Source of the DNA: Micromonospora sp. CB01531
GTDB lineage: Bacteria; Actinomycetota; Actinomycetes; Mycobacteriales; Micromonosporaceae
Assembly (NCBI RefSeq): GCF_001905095.1
Contig: NZ_LWLS01000092.1
Coordinates: forward strand, 1 to 57,052
Direction: 5' to 3'
Length of the DNA: 57,052 nucleotides
In this document: in pieces, positions 8,488 to 17,318 of the stretch
Layout of the letters: every line of letters starts with the position of its first letter
Numbering within the stretch: the stretch's first letter is position 1
Notes under the pieces: model-generated
Seen by the model: only the letters and a program-made list of their open reading frames with translations
Told to the model about the DNA's origin: nothing
Database searches by the model: none
Made by a program: the position numbers and the translations under genes

Positions 8488-8553
8488 AACCGAACCAGCA
8501 GGGGGTCAATTTTCGACCGTCGCTAGGGGGTCACTTTTCGGCCGTCGTTGACA

Positions 8554-8789
8554 CTGATCGGGGGCCGTTGCCGTTTGTCCGGCCAGGTCCGGCTGGATGG
8601 AAGCGGTAGGTCCATGCGGCAACAACACCGCGATCGGCGATGATGACATCTGCGGGTGTAGTCCTCGTCCGGAATCAGGTGGCGTCAGAAACCACCATGA
8701 TCACCGATGGGGCCCACACCCGCCCCACGAGACCCCGCCCTAGCTAGCCAACACAGCCGAAAGCCCAAGTCAGCCATATATCAAACGAC
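8554..8789. other. Intergenic DNA without a recognisable gene
   Basis: It begins with the right copy of the CTGAT target duplication and the right half of the split terminator (8562-8570). The rest shows no coherent reading frame or repeat I can support, and is likely flanking debris between IS21 and the ISAs1 relic. Confidence 0.5.
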
Positions 8790-9278
8790 TACGCGATAGC
8801 TCCGAATGGCCTGGTCACATGCGGCGAGGACATGACCGGCGGCGGTGTCGGTGGTGCGGGCGGCTCGCAGCGTCTTGCCGTCCACCGCGACCGCCCGCCT
8901 GCCCGCTGATGTGACCGCGGTTCGCGCGGCGAGCCAGCCGCCGATGGCTGTGGTGAGCAGGTCCGGTCCAGGGCCTGCAACAGGCGGCGGATCATCGCCT
9001 CCGACGAGCGCCGGTCCGGGGCGATACCCAACGCCAACGCGGTGGTGTCCGGGATGTCGGTGACCCGCTCGGCGATCGCGGTGTATGAGCGGAGACCAGC
9101 CACCACAGCGCACACCGCCGCGGTCACCACGACGACCAACCCATGCCGCACGCCCCCGGCGGGCACGGGGATCCGACAGTTCGGCCAACGCGGCGGGCAG
9201 CCCCACAGCGGTTTCGGGCACCGTGACAGCCGGTGCGCCGGACAAGGACGAGATCAGCGATGATGGCAGGGCGGGCAT
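8790..9278 (-). pseudogene. ISAs1-family transposase, truncated and frameshifted
   Basis: One minus frame gives MPALPSSLISSL and LPAALAELSDPRARRG; a shift near 9150 moves to VRHGLVVVVTAAVCAVVAGL, SYTAIAERVTDIP and RSSEAMIRRLLQALD; a further shift near 8960 returns to RRAVAVDGKTLRAAR and AAGHVLAACD. These are the ordered N-terminal landmarks of ISAs1 (H-repeat-associated) transposases, including VDGKTLRxAR. Homology stops near 8800, so the catalytic C-terminal half is missing. Confidence 0.8.
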
Positions 9279-9627
9279 GACTCACTTCGGACGATCGACA
9301 AGGCGTGGAGAACGTCGATGATCATCTGAACCGGTCATGCCCGCCGTGCTACCACCAGCAAGGGCGCGTGTACACCAAACCGGTCAACCGGACAGCCCAC
9401 GACTTGGCCGGGGCCCTGGGGGGTGTGTGCCCCCTGGTTCGGCGCCGCGATCACCGCTCTATTGATGGCGGCTGGCCTTCCGATGACGGGGGTGAGCAAG
9501 CCCAACAGCGCGTGGCCGATGGTCGGGACGAGCTGAGCGACCTGCGTTTCGGTGCTGGCGACGTGGCGACGGCATCAGCCAGAAACTCACGCGCCAACGG
9601 CGAGCAAACATGATGTGATGAACGGCT
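9279..9627. other. Gap of about 350 bp with no supportable gene
   Basis: Contains only short frames on both strands without domain signatures. The right part must hold the promoter of the GNAT gene, but no clear -10/-35 pair stands out. Confidence 0.4.
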
Positions 9628-10443
9628 GTGGATGAAGGGAAACAACTCCTCGGCGGTCGCTCAGACCTGATGATCGCAATGGAGCAGAACCTCGCCGAAC
9701 ATGCCTGTCACTTGCACCGGCATGTGGCGGGCTCGACCGTCATTGAAACCAACGACCTCCTGATCGCCGACAGTGGCCTGGACGACGACACCTTCAACAT
9801 CGTTGCGGCGGCGCGTCTCACGCCGGACACCGCCCCGACCCGGATCACGCAGACCCTTCAGGCACTGGCCACCACCGGGCGTCCCTTCTCGTGGTGGGTG
9901 GGCCCGGCCTCCACGCCAGCGGATCTCGCCTCGCTCCTGGAAAGTGCCGGTCTCCAGGCATCCGAGACCGAGACCGGCATGTGGCAGGACCTACGTGGGG
10001 CCCCGCCTCAGCAACCTGCTGTGGATCTGGCCATCTGCCGGGTGAGGACCCCCGGGCAACTCGCCGATTACTCGACCGTTCTGGCTGCGAACTGGAACCC
10101 ACCGGCCGCCACGGTGCGCCGCTTCTTTGCTGATGCCGCCGACTGGGCTCTCACCCCCGACTGCCCCGCTCGCTACCTGGTCGGCTACGTCGACGGCCGC
10201 CCCGTCTGCTCGGCTGAGGTCTTCCTGCACTCGGGAGTCGCTGGGATCTACAACATCGCTACCCTGGCGACCGACCGCCGGCGCGGCTACGGCAGCGCCA
10301 TCACCCTGGCGGCCTTGCGCACCGCGTACGGCGCGGGCTACCGCACGGTGGTCCTGCAAGCATCCGTCGAGGGCGAACCCGTCTACCGCCGGCTTGGGTT
10401 CCAATCCTGCGGCCGCTTCACCGAGTACGCCATCACTCCCTGA
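9628..10443 (+). CDS. GNAT-family N-acetyltransferase
   Basis: 271 aa from a GTG at 9628; an ATG at 9670 is an alternative and neither has a strong ribosome site. The C-terminal half holds the GNAT core: beta strands with RYLVGYVDGRPVCSAEVFLH, GIYNIATLATDRRRGYGSAI carrying the acetyl-CoA pyrophosphate loop (R-R-x-G-x-G/S pattern), and VLQASVEGEPVYRRLGF for the last helix and strand. The N-terminal 120 residues are a degenerate second GNAT-like half. It transfers acetyl from acetyl-CoA to an unknown amine. It is monocistronic, with a strong terminator shared with the convergent gene. Confidence 0.88.
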   Translation: MDEGKQLLGGRSDLMIAMEQNLAEHACHLHRHVAGSTVIETNDLLIADSGLDDDTFNIVAAARLTPDTAPTRITQTLQALATTGRPFSWWVGPASTPADLASLLESAGLQASETETGMWQDLRGAPPQQPAVDLAICRVRTPGQLADYSTVLAANWNPPAATVRRFFADAADWALTPDCPARYLVGYVDGRPVCSAEVFLHSGVAGIYNIATLATDRRRGYGSAITLAALRTAYGAGYRTVVLQASVEGEPVYRRLGFQSCGRFTEYAITP

Positions 10444-10449
10444 GACCGG

Positions 10450-10487
10450 GTGCGGCCCCTCCCGCGCGGGGAGGGGCCGCACCTTTC
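10450..10487 (+). terminator. Strong hairpin terminator between convergent genes
   Basis: Arms 10450-10463 (GTGCGGCCCCTCCC) and 10469-10482 are perfectly complementary (14 bp) around a 5-nt loop and are followed by CTTTCT. It ends the GNAT transcript and may act in both directions for the gene ending at 10502. Confidence 0.9.
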
Positions 10488-10501
10488 TGCTGCGTGGTTG
10501 G

Positions 10502-12103
10502 TCAGGGCGTTGGCAGGCTGGTGAACACCAGCGGCCCGGACGGTGCCGGAGCGCCGCCGTTGGGGTAGCCCCACCCCGCGCGGTTGCCCGCCGAGGTGGT
10601 GAGCGTGAAGCCCACCGTGTACGTCCCCGGAGGCAGGTCGCGGAAGTGCACGGGCAGCGAGACGTGCCCGTCGGGCCCGACGTGGATGCCGCCGTTCGCG
10701 CCGCCCACGGAGTGGCCGAGGGAGTTGTAGATGGTGGTTGAGAAGCCGTCTACCGGAGCGAGCGTGACGTCGTCGATGGTGACGTCGACGCTGATGCCGT
10801 TGAACAGCTCGCCGGGAGCGGCCTCGGTGCGGCTCAGTGCCGCCGCGATCGCCACCGGCCGGGTCGTGTCGGGCACCCGGGTGGCCCGCAGGTCCAGCGC
10901 GGGTGCGCCGTAGTAGGCACCGTATACCGAGACTGAACCGGCCGCGTCGGTGAGCAGGATGCCATCGATGGTGCAAGAGCTGCTCAGCTGGCTCATCACC
11001 ACCGGCAGTGAGTATGTGCCCGCCGGTCCCTCGGTCAGCACCTGGTTCCAAGTCGAGCAGCTCATGGTCTCGACCGTGGCGGTCAGCTCGCCCTGTACTC
11101 CGCTCGCGGTGAACGTCAGCGTGGTCGCCGCCGACTCGCGCCAGTTGTTCACCTGCGTCGGGTTCAGCGCGAACCCGGTGGCGCGTATCACCTCGTTGCG
11201 AGTGACCCGCACCGTCGGCGCGCCGAGGTCGGTGTAGCGCTTGGTGTTGCCAGCCTGGTCGGTCAGGCTGACCGCCTTCACCTTCCAGTCGCCCGTGGGG
11301 CTGTCAGCAGGCAGGGTCACCGGCAGGTTGCACTCCACGAACCAGATGTCGCCCCAGACCTGACTGTCGCCGCAGAGCTGGTATCCCTGACCGCTGTCTA
11401 CCAGCGTGAACGGTGAGACGATCTCGGCGTTGCCGGGGCCGTCCAGCTCGATGTGGCCCTTCCAGAAGCCCGCGCCCGGCTCGTCCTGGACGTACAGGCC
11501 GTAGCGCAGGGTTGCGCCGGAGCCGTCGTCGTACACCTGAGTCTTGGTCGGCGAGGTGAGCCAGACCCGGTCAATCACCGGCGGCGCGGTGTCGGGGAGC
11601 TGGGTGGCGGCCAGCACGGCGGCCCGGCTGATCTTGTTGCCGGACAGGGTCTGCGTGGTGCCCTGGTCGTCGGTCGCGGTGATCTTCGTGACGCGATAGG
11701 TCACCGGCGCGGCCGGGCCGTACTCGGACACGAAGAAGTCGTAGGCGTATGACGAGCTGGCGATCCCGCCCGTGTACGGCCCGACGACGGGCCAGCCGCC
11801 GTCGAGACTGAACCGGATCTGCTCCTCAGGCCCGAGCGGGGTGGTGCCGCTGTAACGCTGCACGTAGATGCTGCCGCTGAGGTTGCGGGCGGTGGTCGAC
11901 GTGTCGGTCACCGTCCAGTTCAGGGTGACGGTCGTGCCGCCGGTGGTGGTGTCGACCTGATCCGTCGCGAATGCGATGCCGGCGAAGGCGATCTTCGGTT
12001 TCGCCGCCGCGGCGGCCGGTACGGCCGCCGCCGTGAGCAGCGCCATGGCCGCAGTGGCGGTGGCCAGGATGCGTGAGACTGCGCGAAGGCGCGCAGCAGC
12101 CAT
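10502..12103 (-). CDS. Secreted multi-domain beta-sandwich protein, function unknown
   Basis: 533 aa from the ATG at 12103, preceded by GGAGGAC; the longer open frame upstream lacks a signal. A signal peptide is clear: RAVSRILATATAAMALL up to AAAAAKP. The mature part is a string of immunoglobulin-like beta-sandwich modules (for example VTLNWTVTDTSTTARNLSG, GDWKVKAVSLTDQAGNTKRY, LPPGTYTVGFTLTTSAGNRA), each rich in Thr, Ser and Gly with no catalytic motif. Two Cys pairs may be disulfides. It is probably an extracellular adhesion or surface protein. It ends at the shared terminator near 10480. Confidence 0.8.
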   Translation of the reverse strand: MAAARLRAVSRILATATAAMALLTAAAVPAAAAAKPKIAFAGIAFATDQVDTTTGGTTVTLNWTVTDTSTTARNLSGSIYVQRYSGTTPLGPEEQIRFSLDGGWPVVGPYTGGIASSSYAYDFFVSEYGPAAPVTYRVTKITATDDQGTTQTLSGNKISRAAVLAATQLPDTAPPVIDRVWLTSPTKTQVYDDGSGATLRYGLYVQDEPGAGFWKGHIELDGPGNAEIVSPFTLVDSGQGYQLCGDSQVWGDIWFVECNLPVTLPADSPTGDWKVKAVSLTDQAGNTKRYTDLGAPTVRVTRNEVIRATGFALNPTQVNNWRESAATTLTFTASGVQGELTATVETMSCSTWNQVLTEGPAGTYSLPVVMSQLSSSCTIDGILLTDAAGSVSVYGAYYGAPALDLRATRVPDTTRPVAIAAALSRTEAAPGELFNGISVDVTIDDVTLAPVDGFSTTIYNSLGHSVGGANGGIHVGPDGHVSLPVHFRDLPPGTYTVGFTLTTSAGNRAGWGYPNGGAPAPSGPLVFTSLPTP

Positions 12104-12299
12104 GTGTCCTCCCCGTTGAAGTGCGACCGGACCGCGATGGTTCGGTCGGCCGTGCAGCGGACTGCGCGCGCAGCGTATTCGATGCGCACCAGAGCGGGAA
12201 GGCCTATTTGGCGTCTCCCTGGCGCTGAGGGGCGCGGTGCACCCGGGCCAGCTGACCGCGGGGCGGTCCACGATGGTGCTGGTGCCGCACGAGCCGATG

Positions 12300-12492
12300 A
12301 CGGCCGTGCCCGCCTTAGGGTGATGTCGTAGTACGAGGCCGCGTGGATCTTGTCGCCGCCGTAGGCCGCCCGCACCTGGTGGGTGCCGGCGTTGGGCAGC
12401 ATGCGGATGGTGTGGGAGGCAGCGCCCTTCTTGACCGGAGCCTCGCAGAGCGCGTCCTGACCGATCAGGAACTGCACCGGACCGGTCGCCTG
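12300..12492 (-). pseudogene. Orphan Ig-like domain fragment
   Basis: The minus strand encodes VQFLIGQDALCEAPVKKG, TIRMLPNAGTHQVRAAYGGD and KIHAASYYDITL, the body of a bacterial Ig-like repeat domain (Big_5/Ig-like type with the AxYxGD signature). There is no start, stop or signal peptide in phase; downstream the frame degenerates before the next gene begins at 12103. It is likely a relic of a neighbouring secreted Ig-repeat protein. Confidence 0.6.
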
Positions 12493-12542
12493 GGTCGGCC
12501 CCCTTCGGTCGGGGTCAGGGTCCGGTCGAAGGGGGGCCGACC
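12493..12542. repeat. Long inverted repeat (hairpin)
   Basis: Arms 12493-12507 (GGTCGGCCCCCTTCG) and 12527-12542 pair over 15 bp with one bulged G and a 19-nt loop. It lies between the Ig-like relic and the M20 gene and could be a terminator of the lost gene or an insertion scar. Confidence 0.7.
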
Positions 12543-12781
12543 AAGGCAGGCAGGCGGGGCACCGCGTGGCCGCCTAACCGTGAGAAACAGCGGGGAAACC
12601 TGCTTCCAGCGGGTGGCCGGGCCCGGCGTGAGCAGGCCGCCGACCACCAAAAGACGATGAGTTACTGATCAGTCACCCATTGTTTAATCGTGCTATTTCC
12701 ATGGATGATTGCGCCGATGGCCCGAACGCCGGTGCTCCGTCGTCCGGGTCAGCTCGCCCACCGGATGAAGGAGAGTGCCTG

Positions 12782-14530
12782 GTGTGTGACACCGATCATC
12801 TTGAGCCCTCCGGCATGAACCGTCGCGACCTGCTGGGACTTCTCGGCGCGGCCGGCGCCGGGTTGGCCGTCGCCCCCGTCCTGACCTCAGACCCGGCACT
12901 GGCCGCCGCGTCGGACCTCGCGCTCGACCCGAAGACAATGCCCGCCGACCCGGTCAACTACGAGCCACCGACCGCACTCGCCATCGATTCGCAGGCCAAG
13001 GACTCGGCCATCTCCTGGATCGACCGCAACGAACACCGCATCGTGGGGTTGAATGACCGGATCTGGGAGTACGCCGAGCCATCCCTGGCCGAGTGGAACT
13101 CGTCCTGGGCCGAGGCGGACTTCCTGCAGGCCAACGGCTTCACCATCAAGTGGGGCGCCGGCGGCATGCCCACCGCGTTCGTCGCCACCTTCAGCCATGG
13201 CACCGGTAAGCCGGTGATCGGATTCAGCGGGGAGTACGACGCGCTACCCGGGCTGTCGCAGGAGAAGGGCAACCCGCAGCATTCGCCCCTGGTTTACCAC
13301 CACGACCCGTACGCTCCCACGTACGGCTTCGGGCATGGGTGCGGCCACTGCGCGCTCGGCGCGGCCGCGGCGGGTGCGGCTGTCGCGGCCGCCACGGCGA
13401 TGCGCGCTCGTAACCTCGACGGCACGATCAAGTTCTTCGGCTCGACGGCGGAGGAGCAACTGGTCGGCAAGTCGGTGGCGGTGCGAGCCGGCGTCTACAA
13501 GGGCCTTGATGCCTTCGTCGACTGGCATCCGAGCAGCGGCAACAGCACGAGCTGGTCGTCGAGCAACGCGATGTACAGCATCGCCTTCCATTTCCTCGGC
13601 ACGGACGGCCACGGCGGGTCACCGCTCGCGACCCGATCCAGCCAGGACGCGGTGACGGCGATGGCGATGCTGACCGAGTACTTGCGGGAGAGCGACCAGG
13701 CGCACACCTCCCGGATGCACTACGCGATCCGGCAGACCGGTCAGGCGCCGAACGTCTTCCCCACGCTGTCGAGCATCTGGTACTACGCCCGCGAGGGCAG
13801 CCCGGAACGCGCGAAGATCCTGATGGACAAGATCATCAAGTGCGGGGAGGCGGCGGCGATGGCCACCGGCACCCGGATGGAGTACCGCATCATGGGTGGC
13901 GTCTGGAACCAGCTCGGCAACAAGCGGGGCGCCGAGCTGATGTACGCCAACATGACGCAGATCGGTGCGCCGAAGTTCTCGGCCCAGGACCAGGCGTTCG
14001 GCAAGGCGCTGCAACGGTCCAACGGAACGGCGGAGACTGGCTTCTCCGAAACCATCACCGAGCTGCGACCGCCGGCCACGGTCTTCATGGGCGGAGGCTC
14101 GACCGACGTCGCCGACATCAGTTGGCAGGTGCCGACGATCGGAATGGGGACCGCGCATCAGCCCGGCGGCACGAAGAACCACTCGTGGCACCACACCGCG
14201 ACCGCGGCCTCCCACGCCGGGCACCTCACCACCCTGATCGCCGCCAAGTACCTGGCGGCCACCACCATCGACCTGCTGACCCAACCGACGGTGCTGGGCG
14301 AGATGAAGGACGAGTTCGACCGGCGTACGGCCAAGATCAAGTGGAAGAGCCTGCTGCCTGGCGACTACGAGTTGCCGCTGTACGAGCCGCCGTCGTGGTT
14401 CCTGGAGCGGACCGGGCAGTCGTGGCCGCCGCCCGGCGTCAAGTGGCCGCCCCGGCGGGTCGTCTCGACCGAGACGGCCCCGGACCTCGGGCCCGCGCTG
14501 CCACCGTCGAACCTGCCCCCGCTGGACTGA
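12782..14530 (+). CDS. Tat-exported M20-family amidohydrolase (AbgB-like)
   Basis: 582 aa. I choose the GTG at 12782 because AAGGAG (12768-12773) lies 8 nt upstream; ATGs at 12680, 12701 and 12815 lack such a site. The N-terminus then has a Tat signal, MNRRDLLGLLGAAGAGLAV, cut near ALAAA. The catalytic domain shows the metal-binding FSGEYDALPGL, GHGCGHCALGAAAAGAAVA and FFGSTAEEQLVGKS, and a dimerisation insert with LGTDGHGGSPLA. This is the layout of p-aminobenzoyl-glutamate hydrolase subunit B and related carboxypeptidases (usually ~480 aa, cytosolic). Export is unusual. Substrate unknown, probably an N-acyl amino acid or amide. Confidence 0.9.
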   Translation: MCDTDHLEPSGMNRRDLLGLLGAAGAGLAVAPVLTSDPALAAASDLALDPKTMPADPVNYEPPTALAIDSQAKDSAISWIDRNEHRIVGLNDRIWEYAEPSLAEWNSSWAEADFLQANGFTIKWGAGGMPTAFVATFSHGTGKPVIGFSGEYDALPGLSQEKGNPQHSPLVYHHDPYAPTYGFGHGCGHCALGAAAAGAAVAAATAMRARNLDGTIKFFGSTAEEQLVGKSVAVRAGVYKGLDAFVDWHPSSGNSTSWSSSNAMYSIAFHFLGTDGHGGSPLATRSSQDAVTAMAMLTEYLRESDQAHTSRMHYAIRQTGQAPNVFPTLSSIWYYAREGSPERAKILMDKIIKCGEAAAMATGTRMEYRIMGGVWNQLGNKRGAELMYANMTQIGAPKFSAQDQAFGKALQRSNGTAETGFSETITELRPPATVFMGGGSTDVADISWQVPTIGMGTAHQPGGTKNHSWHHTATAASHAGHLTTLIAAKYLAATTIDLLTQPTVLGEMKDEFDRRTAKIKWKSLLPGDYELPLYEPPSWFLERTGQSWPPPGVKWPPRRVVSTETAPDLGPALPPSNLPPLD

Positions 14531-14538
14531 TCCGTACC

Positions 14539-14581
14539 GGTGCGCCCGGCCAGGCAGCCGATCGCCTGGCCGGGCGCCACC
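14539..14581. terminator. Bidirectional hairpin between convergent genes
   Basis: Arms 14539-14555 and 14564-14581 pair over 17 bp with one bulged G (core GCCCGGCCAGGC), directly after the M20 stop and before the convergent glycosidase stop at 14632. Confidence 0.75.
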
Positions 14582-14631
14582 TCGGCCGCCCCTCTCGCCT
14601 GGCCGCTGCTGCGGCCCATTGCTGGTGGCGG

Positions 14632-15924
14632 TCAGTTGCCGCTGCGGTACGGGCCGTCCACGTAGACGAGCGCGTCGCCGACGGCCCGCTCGGTCGACCC
14701 GCTGGGTCGGTTGATCAGGGCGCCCTCGACGGACATGGCGGTGGAGCCGCCGCCGTCGAGGTTGACCGCGTCGGACATGCCGAGCGCCTGGGCGACGGCG
14801 GCGGTCTCGTCCATGGTGGTGCCGACGCTGGTGGTCTGGCGGCCGTCGATGGTCGCGAGGACGATCTTTCCGTCTCGGGTGGTGCCGGCGATGGTGCGCG
14901 GGTTGCGGTCGAAGAAGCTGCCGGAGCCGGCCGGTACGACGATCTGGCCGTCGGCCGTCAGCGGGTACCGCCCGGTCACTCCGAACAGGCCGGGCCGCAC
15001 GGGCAGGTGCTCGCCGTTCTGGTCGGTCAGGGTCGAGGTGGTGCTCACGCACCCCTGCGCGGTCACGTTGAGCAGGGCGGCGGTGTCCCGCCCGGTGGCC
15101 TGCAGCGAGGTCTGGCCGGCCGCGAGGGTGGTGCCCCGGGTGGTGGAGGTGCGCACCACGCAGCCGAGCCGGTCGAGGACGACCTCCACGCCGGCGCCGG
15201 ACGGGGTGGCCGCGGCGAACTCGGGGGTGAACTCGACGACGTCGCCGGGGAGGGTGCACTGCGTCTGGTCGGCGAGGGCGGCGCAGCCGGCGGGCACGAC
15301 CGGCGGGTGGTTGATGAACTCCAGCGGCAGGGTGGCGTCGGTCTGCCGGTTCCGTACGCTGCCCGACCAGCTCAGCTTCCCGGTCAGGGCGCGGTTGCTG
15401 TTGGCGTCGACGACGAAGTTGACCTCGGCCGGGTCGGCGATCGGCTCGCTGAGCAGCTTCCCGCCGAACAGCCCCAGCCCGACCGGGTCGCCCGGGTAGA
15501 GCTGGCTGGCGGTGAAGGTGAAGAAGGAGGCGTTGACCCCGGCCAGGGCGCCGGAGGCGCGGACCAGGTCGGTGGTCTTCTCGACCTTGGCGAGGTCCGG
15601 GCCGTACGTCGCCTTCAGGTGCCCGCGGGCCTTGCTCGGGTCGATGGCGAGCACGTTGATCACCCACGGCCCCCGCGTGGTGGTGTTGATCTGGTCGGCG
15701 GGCGCCGGCGCGCTGCCCCGCTCGATCCGGGTAAGGGTGACGCCCTCGGCCAGGGCACGACTGGTGCGTACCTCCGTCAGGTCGGCGTCGCCGAGCGGGA
15801 GGGCGTCGGTGGCGGCCTCGGCCCGGGCCTGCGGGACGACACCGAGCGCCACCGCGGCGAGGGTGGCCGCCGCGAGCGCGCCGGCCCGGCGGAAGCGGGA
15901 CAGGTCAGCAGTGGAAACAGTCAT
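14632..15924 (-). CDS. Secreted phosphodiester glycosidase family protein (NAGPA domain)
   Basis: 430 aa from the ATG at 15924 (MTVSTADLSRFRRAG), with a signal peptide through AAATLAAVALGVVPQARAEA. The C-terminal ~200 residues hold the NAGPA (DUF2233) signatures: NPRTIAGTTRDGKIVLATID, TMDETAAVAQALGMSDAVN and LDGGGSTAMSVEGALINRP, the Asp-Gly-Gly-Gly-Ser loop being the active-site region. The family removes GlcNAc from phosphodiesters, and bacterial members act on cell-wall or exopolysaccharide linkages. An extra ~110-residue insert with Cys pairs (AGCAALADQTQC, LGCVV, QGCVS) interrupts the domain. It is divergent from the MarR gene at 16022. Confidence 0.88.
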   Translation of the reverse strand: MTVSTADLSRFRRAGALAAATLAAVALGVVPQARAEAATDALPLGDADLTEVRTSRALAEGVTLTRIERGSAPAPADQINTTTRGPWVINVLAIDPSKARGHLKATYGPDLAKVEKTTDLVRASGALAGVNASFFTFTASQLYPGDPVGLGLFGGKLLSEPIADPAEVNFVVDANSNRALTGKLSWSGSVRNRQTDATLPLEFINHPPVVPAGCAALADQTQCTLPGDVVEFTPEFAAATPSGAGVEVVLDRLGCVVRTSTTRGTTLAAGQTSLQATGRDTAALLNVTAQGCVSTTSTLTDQNGEHLPVRPGLFGVTGRYPLTADGQIVVPAGSGSFFDRNPRTIAGTTRDGKIVLATIDGRQTTSVGTTMDETAAVAQALGMSDAVNLDGGGSTAMSVEGALINRPSGSTERAVGDALVYVDGPYRSGN

Positions 15925-16021
15925 GGCCGTGATCTTGGCGGCGCCGAGGAACCACGGTCCCGACTCCACTTGACACCGAGCCGAATTGTGGTTGAGGAAC
16001 AGCTGACCCGAAGGAGTCGAC

Positions 16022-16474
16022 GTGAGCGGCACCAACAAGCCGATCGGCTACTGGCTCAAGCACCTGCACAACCTGATCGAGGAGCAGTTCGACGCGACGC
16101 TGGGCGACCTCGGCCTCGACCGCCGGCAGTGGCAGATCCTGAACGTGCTGGCTAGCGCGGCGCGGAGCCGCGGCGAGATCGAGCAGGCGCTGGCGCCGTT
16201 CTGGCCGGACGGCGTACCCCACTTCGGCGCGATCCTCGACGGTCCCGACGGCCTGGTCACGTGGGGATGGGTGGCGGACGACGGCGACGCGCTCACCCTG
16301 ACCGAGCAGGGGCGCGCGGCGCACCGTTGGGCGGCCGAGCGCGTCGGCGAGACTCGGCGGCTGCTGCTGCACGGACTCAGCCCCGAGCAGTACGCCGAGA
16401 CCGTTCGGATCCTGTCGGTCATGGCCGACAACGTCGAAACAGCGTTGGCCAGCCGCGCCGGCGAGCAGGACTGA
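16022..16474 (+). CDS. MarR-family transcriptional regulator
   Basis: 150 aa from the GTG at 16022, with GAAGGAG 6 nt upstream. Winged-helix MarR fold: GYWLKHLHNLIEEQFDATLG (dimerisation helix), LDRRQWQILNVLASAARS, a helix-wing part with LDGPDGLVTWGWVADDGDAL then TLTEQGRAAH, and a C-terminal helix pair. It starts 98 bp from the divergent glycosidase gene, the usual arrangement for a local regulator and its target. The ligand is unknown. Confidence 0.85.
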   Translation: MSGTNKPIGYWLKHLHNLIEEQFDATLGDLGLDRRQWQILNVLASAARSRGEIEQALAPFWPDGVPHFGAILDGPDGLVTWGWVADDGDALTLTEQGRAAHRWAAERVGETRRLLLHGLSPEQYAETVRILSVMADNVETALASRAGEQD

Positions 16475-16495
16475 ATGGTCTGCGGGTGGTTCAGC

Positions 16496-16520
16496 GTCCT
16501 GGCATCGCCGATCCCAGGAC
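16496..16520 (+). terminator. Short hairpin after the MarR gene
   Basis: GTCCTGG (16496-16502) pairs with CCAGGAC (16514-16520) around an 11-nt loop, 22 bp after the stop codon. The stem is only 7 bp, so support is moderate. Confidence 0.45.
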
Positions 16521-16541
16521 CGGTCGACGCAACCGGGCCCG

Positions 16542-17290
16542 TCAGGCCCACCGCAGAGTAGCGGGGTCAAACATTGTGGGCAGTTTGGATGTGTTGTGGG
16601 CGGGGACGGTGACCACGGCGATACCGTGCTCGGCGGCGAGGTGCCGGATCCGGTCGGTGATCTTTCCGCGGACCTGCTGGGACAGGCGCGTGTTCAGCGT
16701 GGGGCCCATGCCTCGCGCTTCCATCGACCGTAGGTCTTCCAGGTAGATGACGGTCGCCCGGGCGGCGATGGCCTGGTCGACGGTCCAGCGGGCGGCGGCC
16801 CACGCGAGCGCGTCATTGAGGTTGGAGCGGCGGGTGGATACGTGGCGGATCTTGCCGGCCAGCACCTCGTGTTTCGCTCTCAGCTGCTCGTCGGGGCGGC
16901 CGCCGAGCAGCCGCGCGTACTGGTCGGCCTTCGCGTGCAGCCGCTCCCTGTGGCGGCGCAGGCGGTGCTGCTTGGCCAGGACCCCGGCGGCGCGGAACTG
17001 TCCACCAGTCCCCAACGCTGTGATCCGGCCATCCTTTCCCAGTCGTAGGGCTCCGGCGCTGAGGAGGGTGTTGAGGCCCCAGTCCACACCGACCGCCACG
17101 GTGTGGCCGGTGCGGGCGGCTTTCGGCACCGGGTGCGTGTGTGCCATGTCGGCGCGGACCTTGCCGTCGGTGAGGCGGAGGGTGGGCAGGTGCAGCACCG
17201 CCGAGGCGGGAACCGTGGACGGCAGGCTGATCGGAGCCTCGACCCACGTCCAGTCCCGATACGATTGCGGATCCGGTCGTAAAGGAAGCT
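16542..17290 (-). pseudogene. tnpB: TnpB (IS200/IS605 OrfB) fragment
   Basis: The frame reads from about 17290 (LPLRPDPQSYRDWTWVEAP) through VAVGVDWGLNTLLSAGAL (RuvC-I Asp) and ARATVIYLEDLRSMEARGMG (RuvC-II Glu) to VTVPAHNTSKLPTMFDP. The last part should contain the four-Cys zinc ribbon and the RuvC-III Asp, but the protein stops after about 16 unrelated residues. The N-terminal ~150 residues are also missing. It is truncated at both ends and should be inactive as an RNA-guided nuclease. No tnpA or guide-RNA end was found. Confidence 0.8.
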
Positions 17291-17318
17291 GCAGCCGCAG
17301 CCCGGCCCGGGTGTGGTG

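Larger units (their letters stand above)
6373..8553 (+). mobile_element. Complete IS21-family element with 5-bp target duplication
   Basis: 2,181 bp. The ends are TGTC...GACA-like imperfect inverted repeats: from the left TGTCGTCGACG, from the right (complement) TGTCAACGACG, followed in each by GAAAA-S-TGACCCCC and a second inner TTGACCCCCTGC repeat near 6415-6426 and 8500-8512. The flanks carry CTGAT directly repeated at 6368-6372 and 8554-8558. It contains istA and istB overlapping by one base. Both reading frames are open, so the element is probably recent and potentially active. Confidence 0.92.

Noticed and set aside
13619..15667. Open frame of 682 codons on the minus strand
   Set aside because: Arg/Pro/Gly-rich shadow of the M20 and phosphodiester glycosidase genes, with no domain.
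16542..17290. Active RNA-guided TnpB system
   Set aside because: Both ends are missing, including the third catalytic residue and the zinc ribbon.
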